From Desmodesmus armatus (Eukaryota > Chlorophyta > Chlorophyceae > Sphaeropleales > Scenedesmaceae), in NCBI GenBank assembly GCA_007449985.2, contig VIIQ02000008.1, positions 833,001 to 897,000 on the forward strand: DNA of 64,000 bases, in the 5' to 3' direction. This document shows positions 11,077-21,612 of this stretch, one piece after another. Within the stretch, counting starts at the first letter, position 1. Every line of letters starts with the position of its first letter. The position numbers were made by a program, and so were the translations under genes. Below the pieces are notes generated by a model. The model was not told the origin of the DNA. It worked only from the letters and a program-made list of their open reading frames with translations, and made no database searches.

Positions 11077-14027
11077 GTGCCGCCGGTGCAGCAGCAGCAG
11101 CAGGTGCAGGTGCAGGCGGGGGAGTCTTGTGCAGGTGCCATGGATGTTGATGAGGAGGGTGATGCAGCAGCATCTGCGCAGCTGCAGGGCATTGCAAGGC
11201 TGCTGGGCATGGACCAAATGCCAGCAAGGTGTGTATGTGTTTGGGGGGGGGGGTAGGGGCGGGGGGAGGGGGGGGATACAGGTACTGCCAAGCAGCTTTG
11301 CATCAAATCCTGCCAGGTGTTGCTAGGATAGTCACCTTGTACCAAGTGCGTATGTGTGTGCATTTCCATCACCTAGTCTGTAATGTAGCTAACGTCAGGT
11401 TGTGTCAACACTTCAAATATCTTGGGAGTGCATAGTGTAGGCCATGTGAGCCAATGCAGCAGGTTCCAGGCTTGGGTGTGATTGTGTAGTAAGGGTGTTA
11501 AGCAGAGAGAATACATTCCTCGCGATGTGTGCGATACATTCCTCGCTGCCTGCAAAGCCTGTGGTTGTGTCGGATCCGGACAGTAACTGGGTGCCGGGTG
11601 TTACTGTGGGTGCGGAGCATTAGGGGGCGGGTATTATGCATGTCAAGATAGAGATGAGTCTTGCATCAGGTTTCATCATCAGCCTGTCACTGCCCTGCTG
11701 CTGTTGCTGTTGTTGTATTTGTTGGGTGTGTGCTGTGTGCAGTGCCCTGGGGTTGTTGGGACAGGTGCTGCAGCAGCTGCAGGGGTTGGTGGCTCAATTG
11801 CCGCCAACATTCTTCCAACCCCTTGTCAGTATGCAAGAGCTGCAGGTGTGTACCTGCCTCCCGTTGCTGTCGAGTTTGCCTGGTCACATTTGGGTTTCAA
11901 ATTGACAGCATGTCACTCATAACGTACACAGCACAGCACAGCAACTTGCTGGGCGGCAACTTGTCACAAGCTGCCAGTGAGGTACAGTACATTGGTGATG
12001 TATTTACACAGTGTGCGTCGGTGCTCAGGTTGCTTGATCACAAAGCCAGCAGGGGCATTGCGGTCTGGGCACATTGACCGCAAATCTGGGTCATCATTTT
12101 TAGCAAGCCTGCATAATCATACCGTCAAGCAGTTGCTATCGCAACCAGTGCTGCTGCCTTGGCGGTCAAGGCTGCATTCAAATTGTCATCGTCAAACGTT
12201 GTGTGACTGCTGCTGCTGCTGCCGTTGCTGTTACTGCTGCTGTTGGTCGGCTGTTGGTTGGGTGATCGAACCCCCTCACTGGCCGTTCTTACCGCACACT
12301 CAGCCTGGCCAGAATCAGTTGCTTCAGGAGGTTGACGATGCGTTGCGATCTGAGTACAAAGTGCGGCGCCGCATGCTCATAGAGAGAATCAAGGTGAGGC
12401 AGGTACCCCGTCCCCTCCAACCCTTTCTCCCACCTGCCTGCTCCTCTGTATTGAAGCTAGGGGCTTTTCAGCGTAGTGCTGCAGCCCTTGGGCGTTATTT
12501 TGTGACAGAAGAGGGCACCTTGGCAAGCCCTCATTTGGTCCTGCCACATACCCCGTCCACCCCACCATCGCCTCTGCATTTTGATTGTGGTGACCACTTC
12601 CCTGTGCACAGTTGCACGTGCGCAACCCCTTGTCATGTCACCCGTCATTGCAGGTGACCCTGCAGTCCTTCCTCTGGTCCCCCCCTGTAGCTGCCAAGGG
12701 CACAAAGCCCGAGGTTGAGGCCCTGCCCCCCACATTACCCCCCCCCCATCCTCCCCACCCCATACACTTTTTCTCTCACTCCACTTGCCAACACCTGGCC
12801 ATCTTCCCCGTCATGCAGGTGACCCTGCAGTCGTTCCTGTGGTCCCCCCGTGTGTCTGCCAAGGGCACAAAGCCCGAGGTTGAGGCCCTCATACGCTCCT
12901 GCCAGGCCCAGCTGCATGAAGCCCCTGGTGTGACACTGGAGCAGCTGGGCACTGCCTGTGCTGCTGACCTGGCGGGGGTGATGCGGCGGGCTACCAGCGG
13001 GGAGGGCGGCAGCATTGACGCATCTGTCAAACGGGTTGTCATTGGCAAGGTGTGTTTTCTCTGCATTGCCACATCACCAGCACCTGTATGGGTACTACAT
13101 GTAGTGCAGTACAGTACAGTGCAATACAGTACAGTGCAATACAGTACAGTGCAGTACAGTACAGTACAGTACAGTACAGTACAGTCATCGGCAAGGTGTG
13201 TGCCTTGACAGAGAGGATTCATGATGAAGTAGGCATGCATGCATCCTCAGTTGGGCCAACATGATGTCACAGTCATGCATGGGTTGATGGCTGACGACAG
13301 TGTGGTGTTGCGCAGTGTGGGGATGGTCATTTGGGAAAGTGTGGCCGCTTGGCAGTATGTTGAAGTTTCGGGTTCAGCCCTGAGACCCCAAACCCTCCTT
13401 CCCTGAAAACCCAACCTCAAATCCTGAAAGCCCTGAAATCCCAACCTTAAATCTTGCTACTGTCGTGTGCTGCAGGTGCCAGACCGGGGTGGCCGGCCGG
13501 AGGGTCGTGCACGTGAAGCCAACATGCCTGACTGGTGAGCAGCCACAAGCTTGTCAGCTATAATCTACAGCAGTTGTATCGTTCACTGATGTCGGTACTG
13601 TCTGTATCATGCACACATGTGGGTCACATCGAATGTGCATGCATGCATGTATGACATGCTCCTGCAGCAGGTCCAATGATTATTACCCCTAGGTGCTCAC
13701 ACCTTTACATGTTGCTGGCTGCCCGGCTGGTCAACATGGTGTGCAAGTGGTCGTGGCCTAATGCTGTGCTGTGTGCCTGTTGGTGAACCTGTTGTGCTGC
13801 GTATCGGAATCACGCTGTGCTGTGCCGTGCTGTGTGATGTTTGCCTGCAGGGCGCCCAGGAAGGAGGGAGGTGGCGGCGGCGGTGGTGGTGGGCAGCAGG
13901 GGGGCAGGGGTGGAGGGGGGGGGGTGGGCGCGGGGGTGGTGGGGGCAGGAGCCAGCAAGGTGGTGGGGGCAGAGGTGGTGGTGGAAGGGGAGGTGGGGGC
14001 AAGGGAGGCTGGGGCCGACGGTCCTGA
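9936..14027 (+). CDS. FAM98-like protein (tRNA-ligase-complex family)
   Basis: FAM98 proteins are RNA-binding partners of the RTCB/DDX1 tRNA-ligase complex in animals; a role here is inferred from family. Exons: 9936-9991, 10145-10307, 10849-11228, 11743-11845, 12319-12393, 12819-13049, 13476-13534 and 13851-14027. Phases agree until the last exon. Diagnostic features: LRSEYKVRRRMLIERIKVTLQ, then SFLWSPRVSAKG, then VPDRGGRPEGR followed by MPDWAPRKEG and a Gly/Arg-rich tail. An inserted low-complexity Ala/Gln region lies around residues 95-165. The Gly-rich tail only becomes the expected RGG-type sequence (ending KGGWGRRS, stop 14025-14027) if the frame changes within the G-run at about 13915-13926; without a shift the frame continues to about 14199. 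A truncated duplicate of exon 6 precedes it. Confidence 0.85.
12654..12818 (+). repeat. Truncated tandem copy of FAM98 exon 6
   Basis: The acceptor and first ~70 exon bases (GTGACCCTGCAGTC onward, encoding VTLQSFLWSPPVAAKG) are repeated exactly 165 bases before the real exon at 12819. The copy lacks a donor and stays open and in frame up to the real exon, so use of its acceptor would insert 55 residues. Confidence 0.9.
13104..13190. repeat. (ACAGT)n pentamer tract
   Basis: Tandem ACAGT/GCAGT units in FAM98 intron 6. The same pentamer recurs at 48597-48690. Confidence 0.9.
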
Positions 14028-14997
14028 GTGTGTGTGGTGGCCGCCATTTGTGTGGCGTACAAACTTTATTACTTTGGAAGCAGATTGTTATGCATGGTTT
14101 TGTGTGCCGCTTGGGGTAGACAGCCTTCCTTGTGTTGCAGCCTGTATCTTCCTGCTGCCCTGTGCTTTGAGCGCTGTATTCAATGTTTTCAAGGGTTGAC
14201 TGTTTTTAGGGTTGAACCCTAAACTACAAACTCCTGTTACTCTGGAGTGAGTCCATTTGGGGGTCAGTCACTCCTGTGAGTTGTCAGTTGCGCCTCACCA
14301 GTTGGTTGAGCAATGCTTTTCAGAAGGAGCCATTGCTGGGTAGTTCTCGTTGGATCGTGAGTGGTGCAGACGTCATGCCATAATCAAGTTGATTGGTACT
14401 AGTAGTGCTGGTCATGCTTCAGTCTGTAAGTCAGCACAGCGTAGGGTTATCAACGTTTCAACATAGCAGCTCACAGATACATTGCTTGTTGCCGTACGCA
14501 TTGACAAACACTCATGTGCTGTGCTTGTTGGCACTCAAAGACCACAACACACCATATCAGGTGTGCAATGGCAACACTCTGTGTGTGTTCCAACCCCAAC
14601 CGGGGCCACCACTCACATTCCTGAAACAGAAGGCACGCAATCCCTCACAAAACAGGCCAGGCGCAAGCCCAGGCAGCAACCTGCGCATGTCTCACAGCCG
14701 CCAACACCTTTTCAATCCCGCTTCAGCCGGGACTGAGTCACAGCAATCTCAAGTAAAAAGTGAACACTACAGACTTTCAAAGGCTGGCGCAGGGCATGCT
14801 GCAGTGCCACTGGCAGCATGCGGTCAACCCACACACTGAGCTTCTGTGCACAAGCTAGCTCTGCCTTCCATATGGCTGGCACAACCACAACCACCCCAAC
14901 AGGCTGGTCCTTGGCACAACCACCCCAACAGGCACAACCACACTGGATGCACTCCCTGTGTCTACACACCAGCCCAGCTGGCGTTGCCACTTTGACC
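14028..14997. other. Convergent spacer between FAM98 and coiled-coil gene
   Basis: Two genes converge here. TGTAA at 14425-14429 is a candidate poly(A) signal for the FAM98-like gene. No coding sequence was recognised. Confidence 0.4.
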
Positions 14998-17310
14998 TCA
15001 GAAAGAGCTGACTGTCGATGCGTCACTGAACCTGCAAGTGATGGGGTGTGCTGCAGGGCATGCTGTAGCGCCTGGTGTGGTCGGCAGTGGCACTGCGTCA
15101 AACACAGACGGGATGCGGCTAAAGCTCCTGTCCTTGAGCATGGAGAGGCGCAGGGGCTTGATCAGCAGTGCAGGCTTGGGTTTAGCAGGTTCTGTGGCCA
15201 CACCCTGTGGTGTTGCTGGTGGTGATGACTCATCGAGGTTACTAACTGCATGGTCGGCTCCAGCCACCTGGGGCTTCTTGGCCTCCTGTCCTGCAGGTGC
15301 AACAGAGTCCATGCTGTGCTGACGTAGGCGGGAAACCTCCTGCAGGGCTGCCAGGGTGGCAGACTGTGCCGCTGACTGGGCCTTCAGGGCTGCTGCCTCA
15401 TCCTGTGCCGCCTTAGCAGCAGCCCGGGCCTCAGCCAGCTGCTGCTCAAACTGTGCTGTGCTGTTCTGGGCAGCTGCTGCCTGCTGTGCGGCGTGCTGTG
15501 CTGCGCGCTGGTGTGCCTGGGCTTCAGCCTTGAGTGCCGCAACACGCTCAGCCAGTGTAGCGCGTGCCTCAGCCAGTTGCTGCTCGAGCTGCTGGTGTGC
15601 GTGCAGGGCCTGCTGCTTGTCCCTCTTGGCTGCAGCAACTGCCTGCTGTACGACCTGCTGTGCGGCATGGTGTGCTGCGTGCAGGTGTGACTCAGATTCG
15701 GCCTCGAGTGCTGCAACACGGGCCATCAGTGCAGCACGTGCCTCACCCAGCTGCTGCTCAAGCTGCTGGCGGGTCTCCTGGGCCTGCTGCTTGTCTCCCT
15801 TGGCTGCTGCCAGCACCGATGCCAGCTTAACCTCCAGGGCTGCAATTTGCGCCTTGTATGTGGCGCGTAGCTCGGCAGTAGCCCCCTGTGCTGACCCCAG
15901 CTTCTCTGCAGTCCTGCGCAGGGAATCCTGCAGGTCCTGCATGGCGTGCTGGTGGGCCTCCTCATCCGAGAGCTTCTCATCGATTAGTGCCTCGAGGTAC
16001 AGGCCATGCTCCAGGGTGTGCTGCTTGTCTTGCTGCAGCAGCAGAGCCATCTCACAGCTGAGGTCCTCCAGCTGCTGCTTCAGGGCTGCCCTGCCTTCAA
16101 GTGCCACCCATGCTGTGGTCTCCACATCTGCAAGGCGGCTCTGCGCCTCGTGCTGGGCGTGCTGGGCAGCGGCTGCCTGCTGTAGGGCGTGCTGTGCTGC
16201 GCGCTGGTGTGCCTTGGCCTCAGCTGTGAGTGCTGCAACGCGCTCACTCAGTGCAGATGCAAGGGTGTCTGTGGGTGCTGCCATGCAAACGAGCTGCTCT
16301 GCCATGGCGGTCTTGTCCTGTGCTGTGGTCTGCAGTTGGGACTGGGCTTGTTGCTTGTCTCTCTTGGCGGCAGCCAGCACTGACGCCAGCTTCACCTCCA
16401 GCGCGGCTATTTGCGCCTTGTACGTGGCGCGTAGCTCGGCAGTAGCCCCCTGTGCTGACCCCAGCTTTTCCTGCAGGTCCTGCATGGCGTGCTGGTGGGC
16501 CTCCTCATCGGATATCTTCTCATCCATCAGTGCCTCGAGGTACAGGCCGTGCTCCAGGTTGTGCTGCTTGTCCTGCTGCAGCAGCAGAGCCATCTCACAG
16601 CTGAGGTCCTCCAGCTGCTGCTTCAGGGCCGACCTGCCTTCAAGTGCCACCCATGCCGTGGTCTCCACATCTGCGAGGCGGCTCTGCGCCTCGTGCTGGG
16701 CGTGCTGGGCAGCGGCTGCCTGCTGTGCGGCGTGCTGTGCTGCGCGCTGGTGTGCCTTGGCTTCAGCCTTGAGTGCTGCAACACGCTCAGCCAGTGCAGC
16801 ACTTCCAGAGGTAAGCTCATCCTTGGATGCTGTCATGCAGGCGAGCTGCTCGGCTAGGGTGGCCTTGTCATGTGCGGAGGTCTGCAGTTGGGCTTGGGCC
16901 TCGGAGAGACGCTGCTGTGCTGCCTGGAGCTGCTCTGCTGAGAGCTGGGCTGCTTCGTCAAGGAGCTTCTGGCGGATGGCAGTGTGCTTGACCTCCAGCT
17001 GCTGGTGCTCTGCTTCAGCTGCTTGGAGCTTGGCCTTCAGGGCCTGTGGTATGCAGCGGGAATAGCAGGTAAACTCAATTGAAACAAAGTTATTTTGGGC
17101 AGGTTGTTTTGCATTGAGAAGGACAGCTGGCTGGTCACTTGCTGTCGGTTGAGCCCAAGGTCGTGCTACACACCCCCTTGCGAGTCACCAAACGGCTTGA
17201 AAGGCAACAGAATACATGAAACTCAATAATACTTTGCTGTTGCGTGCAGCTCATGCTCAGTGTAGCGCACTCACCCTGTAGCGGGCCAGACTGCACACAA
17301 GGAAGCCCAT
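14998..17310 (-). CDS. Long coiled-coil protein with internal 181-residue repeat
   Basis: Two exons, 17310-17275 (MGFLVCSLARYR) and 17043-14998, give about 693 residues. Nearly the whole second exon is Ala/Gln/Glu/Lys-rich heptad sequence (LAERVAALKAEAKAHQRAAQ), consistent with a long coiled coil. Two copies of a block starting ERVAAL are 543 bp (181 codons) apart and nearly identical. The C-terminal ~90 residues are not coiled coil and are Pro/Ser-rich (LRLSMLKDRSFSRIPSVFD). The reading frame stays open upstream of the chosen ATG to a TAG at about 17355, and an acceptor-like site precedes it, so further 5' exons are possible. No family was recognised. Kinesin-like, golgin-like or basal-body scaffolds are all conceivable from composition alone. 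Confidence 0.6.
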
Positions 17311-18070
17311 GGTTGTCTTGGTGGGCTTGTCCGCTGCAAAGTTCAGCAGCGCGGTCTATCACCAAGTAGACTAATCAGAAAGGCAAGGTGCGCTTTCACC
17401 AGTTTCTATGTCTGGCAAGAGCGGGCAAGCCAGCTGTCGTCGCAATGTATGTGCTTTGGTAACAGCGAGATATTATATGAAGTTTTGTGTCATAGCATTA
17501 CATGTCATGGGGTCTCCTGGGCAGGGGCGAGCGTTCGCTGGCCTTACCGGACGGTTCGCCCTGAAACCTGGCGGGAGGGTTTCTACCAAACCACAACCCC
17601 AAAGCACGAGCGACAGCAACAACACGCCTGATCCAATGTGCGTTTTGTGGTGATAATCCGGTTGGAAAGAGCGCTCTGCCAGAGGCAGTGCCTAGCTCCT
17701 CAGGCTGAATGGAGCAGGGGGCCCCTCAGGTACAGGTGCACATGTATGTGTGTTATGACACTGATCAGCTTGAATTGGCCGACCCTCTGAGCAGGGCCTT
17801 GGTGAATGAGGGCCAGTACATGTTGAAGGCTGTTTGAGTCAGTTTGAAACTGTGCCACTGGGTGACTGGAGGCGTACATAAACTATACTCAAAAACAACT
17901 TCACCCCAGCAAATTCAGTACCCAGTGATGCAGCACACACCCTCTCATGCACCACAGATCAACACTGCTAAAGGTGTAGCCCGTTGGCATAACATCCAAC
18001 CAGCTAACTGAATGATTCAATCAGTTGTTGTGAAACAACCCTTGCCACACGCCATGACTGTGATGGACCA
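17311..18070. other. Spacer downstream of the Gln-rich gene
   Basis: No gene was recognised. A minus-strand TGTAA (plus 17498-17502) is a candidate poly(A) signal for the gene ending at 18071. Missing 5' exons of the coiled-coil gene may also lie here. Confidence 0.35.
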
Positions 18071-18130
18071 TCACATGCTGCGCCTGTTGGGGGGTGGCTG
18101 AGGCTTGCTACTGCCCCCACAAACAGGGCT

Positions 18131-18173
<43 letters not shown>

Positions 18174-18224
18174 GGCTGCTGTGACAGCCATGCCAGCAGG
18201 CCACCCGGTTGCTGCTGCTGCCGC

Positions 18225-18260
<36 letters not shown>

Positions 18261-18290
18261 GGCCTCGCTAGGTGTTGAGAGCCGCTCCGG

Positions 18291-18325
<35 letters not shown>

Positions 18326-18644
18326 CTGAGAGGCCTGTATATCCAAGCCAGGTTGTGACAGTGTGTCCTGAGACGCTGGCGGCAGCAAAATGTACTTCTG
18401 TGGAGCAGGTGCCCTGCCACCCCCTAACGCAGCCAGCAAAGCACTACCTGGCACTGCTGCCGCTTGCTGCTGCTGTCTGCCTGCTGCTGCTGCATGTTGC
18501 TGCTGTTTTGGGGCAGCTTGGCGAGCAGCAGCAGGGGCCCTACCGCCAGACAGAGCAGCAAGCAATGCACTGCCAGGTGGTGCAGCAGCCTGTCGCTGCT
18601 GCTGCTGCTGCTGCTGGGACCCTGCCAGCTGCTGCGACCCATGG

Positions 18645-18677
<33 letters not shown>

Positions 18678-18838
18678 GAGCCGACGGGGATATACTGCAC
18701 CCTTGGAGGCGGGGGTACACCCTGCAGCCCCTGCCCCTGAGCCCGCATGAGACCCTCCTGCTGCTGCTGCTGCTGCTGCTGTGGGTGCTGCTCACGCTTC
18801 TGGCGCTTCTGCCTGTGAGTGCCATCAGCAGTCAGGGC

Positions 18839-18881
<43 letters not shown>

Positions 18882-19685
18882 CCTGATGGTGCTTGGTGTG
18901 TCCTGCTGCTTGGCTGCTGCTGCCGCTGCTGGGCTTGTTGAGAAGCAGCATCTCCATCCCTATTGTCAGCAGCAGCAGCAGCAGCAGCAGCAGCTCCAGG
19001 CAAGGCCCAGTCATCGTACAGTTGCAGCCACCGCTGCTGTGCCTGCTCAGACATGGCCATGGCTAGCAGGCCGGGAGGTGCGCGCTCTGCAGCAGCAGCA
19101 GCAGCAGCAGCAGTAGCAGCAGCAGCAGCAGCCCCTGCTGCAAGCACACTGGTGCGCCTGTCACCTTGCTGCTGCTGCTGCATTGCTTGTCCAGGCAGCG
19201 TCCTAGGTGTGATGTCACAGAATTGCTCCGCTGCTGACGGCTGCTGTAGCATCACACCACAAGGTAGGTACTCCCTGGAAACTTGCCTACACACCACCGC
19301 TGCAATCCCAACACCACCACCACCACCAGCAGCAAGGGGTGCTGCTGGTGTTGCCTGTGTGCCGGTACCCACACCACCACTACCACCAAAGCCGGCTGCC
19401 AGCTGGCCCAGGCTGCTGCGGCGGCCGTGGCCGGCTGCTGCCGCAGCAGCACCTGCCTGCTGCTGCTGCTGCTGCTGCTGTGTGCCGCCGTTTACTTCCC
19501 TCACCACGGGTGTGCCAGTGGCTTGTGTGAGTGCCAGTGCTGGTCCTGCCAGCTGCAGCCCTGTGAGGGTGTCATGGGGCTGCCACACACCTGGACCTGT
19601 AGCCTGGACGAGATACCTCCTGCCACCCTCACCTGCTGCTGCTGCTGCTGCTGCTGAAGCTACTGGACCTGCCAGCCTGTCATCC

Positions 19686-19720
<35 letters not shown>

Positions 19721-19868
19721 GACCGTCCATAGGCTGTCTGCACCGGCCCCAGCACAAGGTACCGTGACTGTGTGTAGCTGGTAAGGCAGACTAACACCAG
19801 GTGCAGCAGCAGCAGCAGCAGCACTACCACCACCACCATCCTCAACACCCTCGTCCTCCTCGTCATCC

Positions 19869-19916
<48 letters not shown>

Positions 19917-20744
19917 GGCAGGCACTCAACGAGTAGCTGATACAGCTGCTGTAGCTGCTGCTTCAATGCCACAGGAGCGCCATCACCACTCACCAGGTGC
20001 TGCTGCTGCTGCTGCTGCTGTCCATCTGCGTCACTCATGTGCTGTGCCAGCAACTGTGCAGCCAACTGCAGCTGTGGCTCCTGCAGCTGCTGCTGTAGCA
20101 GCCTGGCCAGCTGAGGAGATGACAGCGGCCTCGTCACACCAGCAGCAGCAGCAGCAGCAGCAGTAGCGCCACCACTGCCGCCAGCAGCAGCAGCAGCAGC
20201 AGCACCACCACCACCAGCAGCAGCAGCAGTAGCAGCTTGGACTGCATCAGGCGCTGGACCCCTCTGCTGCTGCTGCTGCTTGGCTACTGCGCGCAGCTCT
20301 GCTAAGCGTGTGAGGGCCCCTGACACACCAGGCCGCCGGGGAGGGAGAGGCACACCCCCACCACCCCCACTGCCACCACCTGCTGCTGCTGCTGCTGCTG
20401 CTGCTGTCTCGCCTGCTGCCCCACCTTGACCCATTGCTGCTGCTGCTGCTGCTGTGGCGGCTGCACGCCTTGTGAGCGGCCTGCTGCTGCCAGCTGCAGC
20501 TGCAGCAGCATCAGCATCATGCTGCTGCTGCTGCTCCTGCTGCTGCTGTGGCACGTTGTCAACCAACACCTCTGAAGCTGGTCTGCCACGCTTCCTGCTG
20601 CTGCCAGCACCCTGCCCCTCCCCATCACCACGCCTCCGCTGCTGCTGCTGCTGCTGCTGGCGTTGCAGCATGTGCTGCAACTCCAGCAGAGTTACTGGGC
20701 CGGTCTGGCCTGACATGGCCTGCGCAATGTCAGCGACGTCCCAA

Positions 20745-20791
<47 letters not shown>

Positions 20792-20969
20792 GGATCCAGG
20801 TGCTTCCTGGAAGGTGAGCAGTGAGTAGGGTGTGTCCATAGTGGCTGGCTGCTGCAATGCTGTCGGTCCTGCACCCAACATCACCGCTGCCGTTGCTGCC
20901 GTTGCTGCTGCTGCTGCTGCTGCTGCAGCTCGTTCTCGCGGCCTGTTGGGCCACTGACAGGCCGCCGCC

Positions 20970-21002
<33 letters not shown>

Positions 21003-21346
21003 AAGCTTCCTCGACCTGCAGAGCCCTGCTGTGTGTACGCCCTCCCCTCCCTTACTAAGGCCAGCACAAGGTCCGAATGTGCCTGCAGCTGCACCAGCTG
21101 CCGCTGCAAATGTGCCTGCTGGTACCCCTGCTGCTTGTGCTTCAGCCGGTTTGAGCTTTCTGCTGCTGCTGTTGTGGCCAACTGAGGGGGGTCCACCTCG
21201 GTGTCCAGCCATGCCTGTAGGGACTTGAAGCTGCGCACTGCGTAAGGATGGCCTGGCCCTAGCTGCAGCTGCTGCTGCTGCTGCTGCTGACGGTGCCAAG
21301 GTTCCGGCTGCTGCTGCTGCTGCATGTTCGCAGGCATTGAGGCACC

Positions 21347-21379
<33 letters not shown>

Positions 21380-21572
21380 AGAAGGGTCAGCTTCTCCTTG
21401 AACATGCTGCTGGCTTTGTTGTGCTGGCGACGAGGGCGGCGTGCCGCCCGCTGCTGCTGCTGCTGCTGCTGTGGTTGCAGCTGCCGCCTCACCAGCTACT
21501 GTTGCTGCTGCTGCTGGGCCCCCTGAAGCAGCAACCACCTCCAGCACAGGTGTGGGACTCACCAGCACAGCC

Positions 21573-21612
<40 letters not shown>

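Noticed and set aside
15356..17065. 569-residue plus-strand open frame, Cys/Ser/Ala-rich
   Set aside because: Antisense shadow of the coiled-coil exon; its Cys and Ser runs come from reading CTG/GCA codons backwards.
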